Source: Arthrobacter sp. SX1312
Lineage (GTDB): Bacteria; Actinomycetota; Actinomycetes; Actinomycetales; Micrococcaceae
Assembly: GCF_002929295.1 (NCBI RefSeq)
Contig: NZ_PJIM01000001.1
Coordinates: forward strand, 979,643-1,043,642
Reading direction: 5' to 3'
Length of the DNA: 64,000 nucleotides
The translations under genes and the position numbers were made by a program. The notes under the pieces are model-generated. The model saw only the letters and a list, made by a program, of their open reading frames with translations, was not told the DNA's origin and searched no databases. This document shows, one piece after another, positions 31,079 to 39,681 of the stretch (its first letter is position 1; each line of letters starts with the position of its first letter).

Positions 31079-31091
31079 ACGGTTGAACCGT
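31079..31091. promoter_or_regulatory. 13-bp palindrome between argS and the flavin operon
   Basis: ACGGTT-G-AACCGT, a perfect palindrome in the 213-base divergent region, 71 bases upstream of argS and about 130 upstream of the lipoprotein gene. It could be a repressor site; not tied to a known family. Confidence 0.35.
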
Positions 31092-31221
31092 CCGCAGCGG
31101 CCACGGAAACGAATGGACGCATAGATCGTTGGGCTGACCACTGATGTTAGTTTCAGGTTCAATGATGTCGACGGTTCGGATGCCCGCTCCGTCCCGTCGC
31201 GGCACCCGACAGGAGCACCCA

Positions 31222-31746
31222 GTGACCAGAACGAGCCTCACCCGAACGGCTACCCGCGCGGCGGCCGGCACGCCCGGCTTCCCCCGCCAAAGGAGGGTCC
31301 TGACGGCGCTCGCCGCCGTGTCGATCCTCGGCGCTGCAGGCTGCGCCGGCGCCGACGCAGAAGAACCCGCCCCAGGAGCGCCGGCCTCCGGACAGCCGGC
31401 GGCCGACGCCCCGGTCGAGACGCCGGCTGCCGGCGGATCCACCGGCGAGGCCTACAGGGACGGCACCTACACCGGGACGGGCAGCTACCAGTCCCCTGCG
31501 GGGCAGGAGGAGGTGGGCGTGACGCTCACGCTCGAGGCCGACGTCGTCACCGCCGTCGAGGTGGAGCCGATGCCCGACAACCCCACCACAACCGAGTACC
31601 AGGGCCGTTTCGCGGGCGGCATCTCCGACGCCGTCGTCGGGAAGAAGCTGGACGAACTCTCCGTGGACAAGGTGGCCGGTTCGTCCCTGACGAGCGGCGG
31701 GTTCAACGACGCCCTGGGCAAGATCAAGAGCGAAGCGCAGCTCTAG
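31222..31746 (+). CDS. FMN-binding domain lipoprotein (flavinylated electron carrier)
   Basis: A 174-residue exported lipoprotein. A basic N-terminus and hydrophobic segment end in the lipobox LGAAGC, then an Ala/Pro-rich linker (AEEPAPGAPASGQPAADAP) and an FMN_bind domain starting YRDGTYTGTGSY. The sequence DKVAGSSLTSGG near the C-terminus fits the ApbE target pattern (Dxx[AS]G[AS][ST]), so a Thr/Ser there should carry covalent FMN. The GTG at 31222 has AGGAG 6 bases upstream. The following genes supply the flavin transferase and the membrane oxidoreductase. Confidence 0.85.
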   Translation: MTRTSLTRTATRAAAGTPGFPRQRRVLTALAAVSILGAAGCAGADAEEPAPGAPASGQPAADAPVETPAAGGSTGEAYRDGTYTGTGSYQSPAGQEEVGVTLTLEADVVTAVEVEPMPDNPTTTEYQGRFAGGISDAVVGKKLDELSVDKVAGSSLTSGGFNDALGKIKSEAQL

Positions 31747-31756
31747 GCGAGTCGGC

Positions 31757-32617
31757 GTGGCGGACTCCTTCAGCTTCGAGGCGATCGGCACCGGCTGGCG
31801 CGTGGACACCGGCGCTGCACTGGTGCCCGGCCAGCGGGCGGAGCTGCTACGCCTTGCCGGGGAGTACGACGCCCTCTACTCGCGGTTCCGCGCCGACTCC
31901 GGCGTCACGGCCCTGGCCGCTGCCGGCGGCTCGCTGCCCCTGCCTCCCCACGGCGCGGAACTCGGGCTCCTGCTGCGCTCGCTGTACGACCTCACGGACG
32001 GCGGCGTCTCGCCGCTCGTGGGTGACCCTCTCGCCGCGCTGGGCTACGACGCCGACTACTCGCTGACGCCCGCGAAGGGGCCTGCCCCCGCCCGGGCCTG
32101 GGACGACGTCCTGACCTGGACGGACGACGGCGTCACGCTGCGCGAACCGGCGATCCTGGACGTCGGTGCCGCCGGCAAGGGACAGCTCGTCGACCTCATG
32201 CTGGAGTACCTGCGCGCCGAGGGTCACGGGGACGTCGTCGTCGATGCCAGCGGGGACATGCGCAGGGCGGGCGACGGCACCATCACCGTCGCCCTCGAGC
32301 ACCCCTACGACCCGTCGTCGGCGATCGGTGCGGTTCGCCTGGGGACCGGCGCGCTGTGCGCGTCCGCGTCGAACCGCCGAGCCTGGGGCGATGGCCTGCA
32401 CCACGTCCTGGACGCGAGAACCGGCCGGAGCGTGGACACCGTCGTCGCGACCTGGGTTCTCGCGGAGGATGCGATGACCGCCGACGGCCTGTGCACCGCC
32501 CTGTTCCTCACCGATCCCGCGGACCTCGCGGGATCGTTCGAGTTCGACTACGTCCTGATGTACTCGGACGGACGCGCCCGCTATTCCGCACCCCTCGCAG
32601 GAGCCCTGTTCTCATGA
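31757..32617 (+). CDS. apbE: FAD:protein FMN transferase
   Basis: Attaches FMN from FAD to Thr/Ser of exported redox proteins. It has 286 residues. Family landmarks, all slightly divergent: YDALYSRFRADSG, the binding loop ILDVGAAGKGQLVDLM (usual DLGGIAKG), VVDASGDMRR, LCASASNRRAWG, HHVLDARTG and the metal-site segment AEDAMTADGLCTAL. No signal peptide is evident, so it may act in the cytosol or be exported atypically. It is 10 bases after the lipoprotein gene and overlaps the next gene by 4 bases. Confidence 0.85.
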   Translation: MADSFSFEAIGTGWRVDTGAALVPGQRAELLRLAGEYDALYSRFRADSGVTALAAAGGSLPLPPHGAELGLLLRSLYDLTDGGVSPLVGDPLAALGYDADYSLTPAKGPAPARAWDDVLTWTDDGVTLREPAILDVGAAGKGQLVDLMLEYLRAEGHGDVVVDASGDMRRAGDGTITVALEHPYDPSSAIGAVRLGTGALCASASNRRAWGDGLHHVLDARTGRSVDTVVATWVLAEDAMTADGLCTALFLTDPADLAGSFEFDYVLMYSDGRARYSAPLAGALFS

Positions 32618-34125
32618 CCGCAGCACTCGACGGCCTCCTGGGCCGCATCACCATGTACCGGCTGACGCTGGCACTCCTGGCGATCCTGACCGTCGAAGCG
32701 CTGGTCCTCTCGCTGGCCGGCCTGCTGGCGTTCACCCCCGCCGAGATCGGCGGAACCCTGGTGGCTGCCGTGGGCGGCACGATCATCGGCACCCGCCTGA
32801 TGGCGCTGATCCTCCGGCTCCGGCCCCACGGCGAGTCCTCGCTCATCACGGGACTGATCCTGTTCCTGATCATGTTCCCGTCGGGCACGGGAGCCGGGCT
32901 CGGGGGCATCCTCGCCGCGGGCGTGGCGGCAGGAGCCTCGAAGTTCCTGCTGGCCGTCAGGGGACGCCATGTCTTCAATCCGGCGGCGACGGGGGCAGTT
33001 GTCGCCACCCTCCTCGGAGTGGGGGTTGCCGGGTGGTGGGTCGCGAACGCCTACATGCTTCCCGTCGTCGCGGCCGGCGGTGCGCTCCTGCTCCACCGGA
33101 CGCGGAGGATGTCCATGGCGGCAGCATTCCTCGTGGTCACCGTCGGCATCCTGCTCTACGGCCTGGTGCAGAACGGCATGATGCCCGGAGCCGGCCTCCA
33201 GCTCATCCTGACCTCGTACCCTGTGCTGTTCCTGCTCGGCTTCATGATGACGGAGCCGCTGACCCTGCCGCCGCTCCGGTGGCAGCAGTGGCTCGTCGCC
33301 GCCGTCGTGGGCGTGGTGTTCGCCCTACAGCTGTCCATCGGACCGGTGTTCCTCGGGCCCGAGTTCGCCCTCGTGCTCGGCAATGCCGTCGCGTTCGCCA
33401 TGGGGCAGCGCCGGGGCGTGCGGCTGTCCCTTGCGGGAAGGCGGCAGTTGACTCCGACCAGCACGGAGCTGGTCTTCGCGACCCGGCGCCCCGTACGGTT
33501 CCGGGCCGGGCAGTACATGGAGCTGGACCTGCCGCATCGCGGGGTCGACGGCCGCGGCAGCCGCCGGGTCTTCAGCATCACCTCCGCGCCGCAGCGGCGC
33601 GATGCCGTGACGTTCGGCCTGCGGACCACGGAGGCGGGCAGCTCCTTCAAGAACGCCCTCCTCGACCTCCCGGACAACGCGCAGGTCACCGGGACGCTCG
33701 TCGGGGGCGACTTCCACCTCCCCCGCGATCCGGCGGTCCCGGTCCTGCTGGTGGCCGGCGGTATCGGCGTGACGCCGTTCATCAGCCAGCTCCGTGACCT
33801 CGGCGAGCGCGGCGAGGAGCGCGACGTCGTGCTCGTCTATGCGGTCCGCAGCGAGCAGGAGATCGCCTTCCGCGACGAGCTGACCGGCCTGGGGACGCGC
33901 GTCGTGCTGTACATGCCGACGTCCGGTGATGCCCCGGCCCTGCCCGCGGGGTGGACCCTCGCGGGGGCCGAGCCGACGGCGGACAACCTCCTCGCGGCGG
34001 TGCCGGACCTGCCCCGCCGCAGGGTCCTCGTCTCGGGCTCCCCCGCCTTCATCGGACGCCTGCGTGCGGCGGTACGCACGGCGGGCGTCTCCCGTGTGAC
34101 CACGGACGCCTTCCTGGGCTATTGA
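32614..34125 (+). CDS. NqrB/RnfD-like membrane domain fused to a ferredoxin-NADP reductase-like domain
   Basis: A 503-residue fusion. Residues 1-275 hold about nine membrane helices with the NqrB/RnfD core segment GRHVFNPAATGAV, TSYPVLFLLGFMMTEP and EFALVLGNAVAF. Residues 285-503 form an FAD/NAD(P)H reductase: RFRAGQYMELDLPH, FAD-binding RRVFSITSAP, the nucleotide motif GGIGVTPFISQL and the C-terminal VSGSPAFIG. Electrons from cytosolic NAD(P)H should pass through the membrane domain to the flavinylated lipoprotein. The ATG at 32614 overlaps the apbE stop (ATGA). Confidence 0.85.
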   Translation: MTAALDGLLGRITMYRLTLALLAILTVEALVLSLAGLLAFTPAEIGGTLVAAVGGTIIGTRLMALILRLRPHGESSLITGLILFLIMFPSGTGAGLGGILAAGVAAGASKFLLAVRGRHVFNPAATGAVVATLLGVGVAGWWVANAYMLPVVAAGGALLLHRTRRMSMAAAFLVVTVGILLYGLVQNGMMPGAGLQLILTSYPVLFLLGFMMTEPLTLPPLRWQQWLVAAVVGVVFALQLSIGPVFLGPEFALVLGNAVAFAMGQRRGVRLSLAGRRQLTPTSTELVFATRRPVRFRAGQYMELDLPHRGVDGRGSRRVFSITSAPQRRDAVTFGLRTTEAGSSFKNALLDLPDNAQVTGTLVGGDFHLPRDPAVPVLLVAGGIGVTPFISQLRDLGERGEERDVVLVYAVRSEQEIAFRDELTGLGTRVVLYMPTSGDAPALPAGWTLAGAEPTADNLLAAVPDLPRRRVLVSGSPAFIGRLRAAVRTAGVSRVTTDAFLGY

Positions 34126-34224
34126 GCCGACGGTTGATCGGCAGCCCGGTTCGGGGCCTGTTCCGCACTCGCGATGCGGCATACTCTGGGCCTCACGGTG
34201 GTCGGTGAGGAAGAGGAGTGAGCG

Positions 34225-34620
34225 ATGAAGATAGCCCTGACGAGTCTGTTCGTCGATGACCAGCGGGAGGCACTCGCCTTCTACACCGATGTGCTGGGCT
34301 TCGTGAAGCGCCAGGACATCCCTCTCGGCATCCATTCCTGGCTCACCGTGGTGTCCCCCGAATCGCCCGACGGACCCGAGCTGCTCCTGGAGCCGTCCAG
34401 CCACCCGGCGGTGAAGCCGTACCGGGACGCCCTTGTCCATGACGGCATCCCGCTGGCCCAGTTCGCGGTCGCGGACGTCGAGGCCGAGCACGCCCGACTG
34501 ACCGGCCTGGGCGTGGTCTTCACCCAGCCGCCGCTCGACATCGGCGCCGCCGTCGTCGCGATCTTCGATGACACGTGCGGCAACCTCATCCAGCTCATGG
34601 AACCGAAGCCGGACGAGTGA
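34225..34620 (+). CDS. VOC (glyoxalase/bleomycin-resistance) family protein
   Basis: A 131-residue vicinal-oxygen-chelate protein with two paired beta-alpha-beta modules (ALTSLFVDDQREALAFYTDVLGF, QFAVADVEAEHARLTGLGV) and the C-terminal FDDTCGNLIQLME. It could be a dioxygenase, lyase or binding protein; the ligands alone do not decide. AGGAAGAGGAG lies 6 bases before the ATG. The next gene starts inside its stop codon (GTGA). Confidence 0.8.
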   Translation: MKIALTSLFVDDQREALAFYTDVLGFVKRQDIPLGIHSWLTVVSPESPDGPELLLEPSSHPAVKPYRDALVHDGIPLAQFAVADVEAEHARLTGLGVVFTQPPLDIGAAVVAIFDDTCGNLIQLMEPKPDE

Positions 34621-35102
34621 TCGCTCCCGACTCCGGTGCCGGGGTTCACCGCCTTCGGCGACCGAGGGGGCGCGGCGCGCGGTCCGTGCCGGCCGTCCTT
34701 GCCGCGTGCGCCCTTTCGGGATGTGGCTACGGGTCCGTCTCCTGCCCCAGCTGGGCGGGCTTTCCGACGCCGCAGGAGAAGTACGACGCCGCCGACCTCG
34801 TGATCGTCACGTCGTCGAGCACGCGCGACGGGACAGCGCGCATCTTCGGGGTCGATGCCCACGCGTACGAGGTCCGGGCGGACGAGGTCCTGAAGGGCCG
34901 AGTCGATCAAGGAAGCGTGCGTATCTCGTCGATGCCCGACTCCTGCAGCGGCACCGCGGAGTACCCGGACGGCGACCCCCTGGATACCTCCGATGCTCTG
35001 CTCGTGTTCGCCACCCGGCAGGACGGCGAGTGGTTCACGCTGACACCGCTCGACGGCACCCTTCCCTACACGCAGGAAGCGGTCGATGCCCTCGCCGGAT
35101 AG
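34617..35102 (+). CDS. Hypothetical lipoprotein
   Basis: A 161-residue protein coupled to the VOC gene by a GTGA overlap. An Arg-rich N-terminus and short hydrophobic segment (VPAVLAACALSGC) give a lipobox at LSGC. The mature part has several Cys (CPSW, DSCSG) and alternating beta-like segments (ADLVIVTSS, GSVRISSM, ALLVFATRQ). It is not recognised as a named family; it resembles small exported beta-rich proteins. Confidence 0.6.
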   Translation: MIAPDSGAGVHRLRRPRGRGARSVPAVLAACALSGCGYGSVSCPSWAGFPTPQEKYDAADLVIVTSSSTRDGTARIFGVDAHAYEVRADEVLKGRVDQGSVRISSMPDSCSGTAEYPDGDPLDTSDALLVFATRQDGEWFTLTPLDGTLPYTQEAVDALAG

Positions 35103-35192
35103 GTCTCGTGGCGACGAAGGCACGTCGATCCCTCGGAAGGGCATCGGCGAGGTCGATCCGACCGTGCTCGTGCGACATGGCAAGCTGGCGGG

Positions 35193-35690
35193 ATGGCTGA
35201 CGCAGCGTGGCACCAGGCGATCGACCGCTTCTACGAGCAGGAGTTCGACGACGCCGATCCGCAGGGCTCGATCGCGAGGATGCGGGATCTCGTCTCGGTT
35301 CGGCCAGAGGGCGATGCAGAAGCACTTTTCGAGTTGGGCGGAGTCCACGATGCCCTCGGGCTCGAGAACGAGGCGATCCCGCTGTACCGGCGAGCCATCG
35401 GAGCAGGGCTGGAGGGTTCGAGCGCGCTGCGCGTCTCCATCCAGCTGGCGAGCACGCTGCGCAACACCGGCAACCCCGCCGAAGCCGTGGCGATCCTCGA
35501 ATCGATGCCCGACGCCGGCGTCGATGAAGGCGCACGGCAGGCCTTCCTTGCCCTGGCACTGCATGACGCAGGCCGCCACGGGGACGCACTGAGGACAGCG
35601 CTCCTCGCCCTCATCCCCACCCTCGACGGTTACCGCAGGGCGCTCACCGACTACGCGGCTGAACTGCCGGGTACGGTCACGAAACGCTGA
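35193..35690 (+). CDS. Tetratricopeptide-repeat protein (copy 1)
   Basis: A 165-residue all-helical protein with two or three TPR-like repeats: EALFELGGVHDALGLENEAI (about 42-62), LRVSIQLASTLRNTGNPAEA and AFLALALHDAGRHGDAL. It is probably a TPR_5-type protein in the cytosol with a protein-binding role. It is a diverged tandem paralogue of the next gene. No strong ribosome site is seen; the ATG at 35193 lies close to a weak -10. Confidence 0.65.
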   Translation: MADAAWHQAIDRFYEQEFDDADPQGSIARMRDLVSVRPEGDAEALFELGGVHDALGLENEAIPLYRRAIGAGLEGSSALRVSIQLASTLRNTGNPAEAVAILESMPDAGVDEGARQAFLALALHDAGRHGDALRTALLALIPTLDGYRRALTDYAAELPGTVTKR

Positions 35691-35746
35691 GGGAGCCGCA
35701 CGCCTCGGAAGGGCCTCCGGTGCGTCACCTGTGCGAGAGTGGCGCC

Positions 35747-36286
35747 ATGACTCTGGATGACGAGCTCGACCTGATCGTCGGGCGTCGGGACCGCGACAAC
35801 ATGCGGCCGACCATCGATGCGCTGCTCCCCCTCCACGCCGCATACCCCGAGGATGCGCGCGTACTCTACGAGGTCGGCGGGGCCTACGACACCGCCGGCC
35901 AGGAGGACCTCGCGCAGGGATTCTATGAGAAGGCTCTTGCTGCCGGACTCGAGGGGGACCTGCTGCGCAGGTGCTACCTCCAGTACGGATCGACGCTCAG
36001 GAATCTGGGCGAGTACGGGACGTCGCTCGAGGTCCTCGGAACCGCGCGCGGATTGTTTCCCGACTCCCCTGCCCTGGCGGTCTTCGAAGCCATCAGTCTG
36101 CAGGCTGCGGGCGGGTCGAACGAATCCGTCGCGTCACTGCTCGATCTGGTGGTGGCCCACCTCGGCGCTTCCGACATCGGGCGTTACGAAGCGGCGATCA
36201 GCGGCAACGCGGCCTGCATCCGCTCGATGGAAGGGGCCGTGGAACACCTTCCACGAGCAGTGGACACGGACGAGCCCCTGGCCTGA
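35747..36286 (+). CDS. Tetratricopeptide-repeat protein (copy 2)
   Basis: A 179-residue paralogue of the preceding gene: DARVLYEVGGAYDTAGQEDLAQGFYEKAL matches its ALFELGGVHDALGLENEAIPLYRRAI, and YLQYGSTLRNLGEYGTSLEVL matches SIQLASTLRNTGNPAEAVAIL. The ATG at 35747 (MTLDDEL) is preferred because GAGAGT lies 6 bases upstream, like the upstream region of copy 1. The C-terminal 60 residues differ. Cytosolic, function unknown. Confidence 0.6.
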   Translation: MTLDDELDLIVGRRDRDNMRPTIDALLPLHAAYPEDARVLYEVGGAYDTAGQEDLAQGFYEKALAAGLEGDLLRRCYLQYGSTLRNLGEYGTSLEVLGTARGLFPDSPALAVFEAISLQAAGGSNESVASLLDLVVAHLGASDIGRYEAAISGNAACIRSMEGAVEHLPRAVDTDEPLA

Positions 36287-36328
36287 TGGACTCACGGCAG
36301 GGTCCCGGACCTCCGGGCGCGAGCGACG

Positions 36329-37279
36329 TCACGGGACAACGACCACCTTGCCGAGCGCGCGCCCCTCGCCGACATGGGTGAGGGCCTGCGGTACCTCGCC
36401 GAGCGGGAAGGTGCGGTCGATGTGGATGCCGAGATCGCCGTCGATGCACTGCTGCGCGACGGGTTCGAAATGCGCTGGGCCCTGTCTGACAGCGAGGACG
36501 CCGAGCCGCCGCCCGGTGAGGAAGCCCGAAGCGGCTCCGACGGTGACGACCTGCAGGAGCATTCCCAGGGTTCCGCCCACGCAGAGATACCGGCCGCCCC
36601 GGGTCAGCGCCCTCCGGTAGGCGAACGCGGATCGCTGGGCGACGAGATCGAGCACCAGGTCGTAGGGCTCGAGTCTGGTGAAGTCCTGGCGGCGGTAGTC
36701 GATCACCTCGTCGGCCCCGAGGTTCCGCATGAAGTCGAGCTTGCCGGCGTTGTCCACGCCTGTCACGTGTGCGCCCGAGAGCCTGGCGAGCTGGATCGCG
36801 AAGGATCCCGAGCCGCCGCCCGCCCCGTTGATCAGCACGCGCTGCCCGTGGTGCGCGCGGGCGGTTCCCTGGAGAGCGATCGAGCCTGCCTGCGGTAGCG
36901 TCGAAGCCTCCGCGAACGTCAGCTCGGCAGGCTTGTGGGAGAGCGCGGCGGCGGGGACCACTGCGTACTCGGCGAAGCCGCCCTTGAGTCCCAGATTGTC
37001 GCCGTACACCTCATCGCCGACCCGGAACCGGGTGACGCCAGAGCCGACGGCGGTCACGCGTCCGGCGATGTCGGAGCCGAGCACCCGGCGGGCCGGGGCG
37101 CGCAGCCCGCCGAGCCGCGCGTACATCGGCTTGCCGCGGAGCCCCTCCCAGTCCGACAGATTGACCGACGTCGCAGCGACCTCGACGAGCACCTGATGTG
37201 CTCCGGGCGTCGGCATCGGGACGTCGCTCAGCCTCAGCACGTCCGGTGGGCCGTAGCGCTCGTAGACGACGGCCTTCAC
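36329..37279 (-). CDS. Quinone-oxidoreductase-type MDR dehydrogenase
   Basis: A 316-residue NAD(P)H-dependent medium-chain reductase of the zinc-free class (no structural-zinc Cys cluster). An N-terminal GroES-like domain (MKAVVYERYGPPDVLRL, GSDIAGRVTAVGSGVTRF, VGDEVYG) precedes a Rossmann domain with INGAGGGSGSFAIQLAR (near residue 148). It reduces quinones or enones in characterised relatives; the substrate is unknown here. It is divergent from the SDR gene. Confidence 0.85.
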   Translation of the reverse strand: MKAVVYERYGPPDVLRLSDVPMPTPGAHQVLVEVAATSVNLSDWEGLRGKPMYARLGGLRAPARRVLGSDIAGRVTAVGSGVTRFRVGDEVYGDNLGLKGGFAEYAVVPAAALSHKPAELTFAEASTLPQAGSIALQGTARAHHGQRVLINGAGGGSGSFAIQLARLSGAHVTGVDNAGKLDFMRNLGADEVIDYRRQDFTRLEPYDLVLDLVAQRSAFAYRRALTRGGRYLCVGGTLGMLLQVVTVGAASGFLTGRRLGVLAVRQGPAHFEPVAQQCIDGDLGIHIDRTFPLGEVPQALTHVGEGRALGKVVVVP

Positions 37280-37424
37280 GCGGCTCTACCCTCCAGGCAA
37301 TACACGGAACCGACCATGCGCATCAGGATACTCACGCTGGAAGGAGGCGGATCGAGGGCACGGCTGTCCCTGCGCATCGTTGTCAGTGTCATCACCCGAT
37401 TGTCCTTTCACTTAGGAGCCCCCC

Positions 37425-38213
37425 ATGTCTGTTCAGTTCGCTGGTACAACCGCTCTTGTGACGGGTGCCAGCTCCGGCTTGGGCGCCGAGTTCGCCCGGG
37501 TCCTTACCGCCCGCGGCGCCGATCTGGTCCTGGTCGCCCGACGCCTGGAGCGGCTCGAGGCGATGGCTCGGGAGCTGGAGGCACGCCACGGCATCATGGC
37601 ACGGGTTCTCGGTACCGACCTGGGCGTGCCCGCGTCGTGGGGTCAGGTCAGGGCCTTCACCGACGCGGAGGGCGTCCGGGTGTCCACCCTGGTGAACAAT
37701 GCCGGCTTCGGGACGTACGGGGTCCTCGCCGAGGCCGACCCCGCCCGCGCCGACGAAGAGGTCCGGCTGAACGTGGGCGCCCTCACCGCACTGACCCGGG
37801 CGTACCTGCCGGATCTCATGAGCGAGGGCACCGGCGCTCTGGTCAACGTTGCCAGTACTGCGAGTTTCCAGCCCGTCCCCGCGATGGCGGTGTACGGGGC
37901 CACGAAGGCCTATGTGCGCAGCTTCACCGCCGCGGTGGCGTGGGAGACGCGCAACACCGGCCTGCGCGTCACCGCCCTGTGTCCCGGCGCGACGAGGACG
38001 GAGTTCTTCGACGTGGTCGGGTCCGAGCATGCGAAGGTCGGACGCTACCAGAGCCCCGAACAGGTTGTCCGAACAGCGATGCGCGCTCTCGATGCACGGC
38101 ATACCCCTCCCGTCGTCGTGTCGGGCGCCGCCAACCGAGTCGTCGCGGTGCTCGGTCGGCTGGCACCGGCCCGGGCGGGGTTGCCGGTGACAGCGGCCCT
38201 GATGGGACGCTAG
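37425..38213 (+). CDS. Short-chain dehydrogenase/reductase
   Basis: A 262-residue classical SDR: cofactor motif ALVTGASSGLGAEFARVL (near 11), NNAGFGTYG (near 90), catalytic Ser in VNVASTASFQ and the YGATK pair (near 157), and CPGATRTEFF. It is cytosolic with an NAD(P) cofactor; substrate unknown. AGGAG lies 6 bases before the ATG. It converges on the glutamate decarboxylase gene. Confidence 0.85.
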   Translation: MSVQFAGTTALVTGASSGLGAEFARVLTARGADLVLVARRLERLEAMARELEARHGIMARVLGTDLGVPASWGQVRAFTDAEGVRVSTLVNNAGFGTYGVLAEADPARADEEVRLNVGALTALTRAYLPDLMSEGTGALVNVASTASFQPVPAMAVYGATKAYVRSFTAAVAWETRNTGLRVTALCPGATRTEFFDVVGSEHAKVGRYQSPEQVVRTAMRALDARHTPPVVVSGAANRVVAVLGRLAPARAGLPVTAALMGR

Positions 38214-38271
38214 TCCCACCGTCCGGGAAGGGCCTGTAACCGCAGCCCGGCGAATTCCCCGTTGCAGGGGG

Positions 38272-39651
38272 TCAGTGGCCGGATCCGGTGACGATCCTGT
38301 TTCGTTCCGACTCGTGCGCGCCGCCCTTCTTCGCCAGCGTGGAGCACGCTTCTTCGATGTCCCGGGCGAGCGTATCGACGTGCTCGCGGCTCATCGTCTC
38401 CTTGACGAGGGCCCGCATGATCGTGATGTCCTGCGCGTTCGGCGGCAGGGTGTACGCCGGCACCATCCAGCCGCGCTCGGCCGAGAGCTGCCAGGCGATG
38501 TCGAACTCGTCGTACCCGGTGTCGGCGGCCAGCCGGAACGCGACCAGGGGAAGTTGTTCCTCGTCGGCGCCGATGATCTCGAACCGCCCCATGGCCTCCA
38601 GTTTCTCGGCGAGCACGCGGGCGTTGGTCTGCATGTTCTGCATGATGTAGGTGTACCCGGCACGGCCGTAGCGCACGAGGTTGTAGTACTGGGCGAGGAC
38701 CATCGCCGAGCCGGTGGAGAAGTTCAGGGTGAAGGTCGAGTCGGTCTTGCCGAGGTAGTTCTCCTCGAAGACGAGGTCCTTGGCGAGGTCGGCCGTCTCC
38801 CGGAAGATCAGCCAGCCGATGCCGGGATAGACCAGTCCGAACTTGTGCCCGGAGACGTTGATCGAGCGGACCTGCTCGAGCCGGAAATCCCATGCGGAGT
38901 CAGGGTAGAGGAAAGGCCAGACGAACCCGCCGCTCGCCGCGTCCACGTGCATCGGCACATCGATACCTCGTTCACTCTTGATCCGTAGCAGCAGGCCGTT
39001 GATGCCGACGACGTCGTCCTTGTGCCCGGTGAACGTCGTCCCCAGGACGGCCGCGACGCCGATGGTGTTCTCGTCGATGTGGGCCTGCACGTCCTCGGGG
39101 CCGATGGTGTACTTCCCCGGCTGCAGGGGCACGATCCGCGGCTCGACGTCGAAGTAGCGGCAGAACTTCTCCCACACGACATGCACGTCGCCGCCGAACA
39201 CCAGATTGGGGCTCGGCGTCGACGCCCCGACGGCCTCGCGACGCTTGCGCCAGTTCCACTTCAGGGACAGACCACCGAGCATGATCGCCTCGGATGACCC
39301 CTGGGTCCGGGCCCCCGTGGTCTCACCGGGGGCGTGGAAGAGATCGGCGAGCATCCGGATACACCGCTGCTCGATCTCGGCCGTGCGGGGATACTCGGCG
39401 TGGTCGATGAAGTTGCGGTGCAGGTTCGCAGCGATGATCCGCTGGGCCTCCGGCTCCATCCACGTCGTCACGAAGGTCGCCAGGTTCCGGGCCGGATCGC
39501 CCTCCAGCGCCAGGTCCTCGGACACCAGTCGCAGGGCATCCTGAGCAGGGATGCCGGTCTCCGGGAACTCCCGGCTCGGAACCTCCTGGGTGACGAATCG
39601 GTTGCCGAACAGTGCTGCGTCGGCTTCCGCGTGCTGGGAATCCACTGACAT
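38272..39651 (-). CDS. gadB: Glutamate decarboxylase
   Basis: PLP enzyme converting glutamate and a proton to GABA and CO2, an acid-stress reaction. It has 459 residues, close to the 466 of Escherichia coli GadB. PLP Lys is in SINVSGHKFGLVYPGIGW (near residue 272). Also visible: TTWMEPEAQRIIAANL, GSSEAIMLGGLSLKW, HVDAASGGFVWPF, and a C-terminus ending NRIVTGSGH, close to the pH-sensing tail of GadB. GAAGGAG lies 5 bases before the ATG. No GadC antiporter gene is adjacent; a ClC-type gene lies directly upstream in the same direction. Confidence 0.93.
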   Translation of the reverse strand: MSVDSQHAEADAALFGNRFVTQEVPSREFPETGIPAQDALRLVSEDLALEGDPARNLATFVTTWMEPEAQRIIAANLHRNFIDHAEYPRTAEIEQRCIRMLADLFHAPGETTGARTQGSSEAIMLGGLSLKWNWRKRREAVGASTPSPNLVFGGDVHVVWEKFCRYFDVEPRIVPLQPGKYTIGPEDVQAHIDENTIGVAAVLGTTFTGHKDDVVGINGLLLRIKSERGIDVPMHVDAASGGFVWPFLYPDSAWDFRLEQVRSINVSGHKFGLVYPGIGWLIFRETADLAKDLVFEENYLGKTDSTFTLNFSTGSAMVLAQYYNLVRYGRAGYTYIMQNMQTNARVLAEKLEAMGRFEIIGADEEQLPLVAFRLAADTGYDEFDIAWQLSAERGWMVPAYTLPPNAQDITIMRALVKETMSREHVDTLARDIEEACSTLAKKGGAHESERNRIVTGSGH

Positions 39652-39681
39652 GACTACTCCTTCAGAAACAATCGACAGGGC

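Noticed and set aside
31160-31180. Possible DtxR/IdeR iron box upstream of the flavin operon (GTTAGTTTCAGGTTCAAT)
   Set aside because: Only partial similarity to the TTAGGTTAGSCTAACCTAA consensus and no symmetry; not enough to call iron control.
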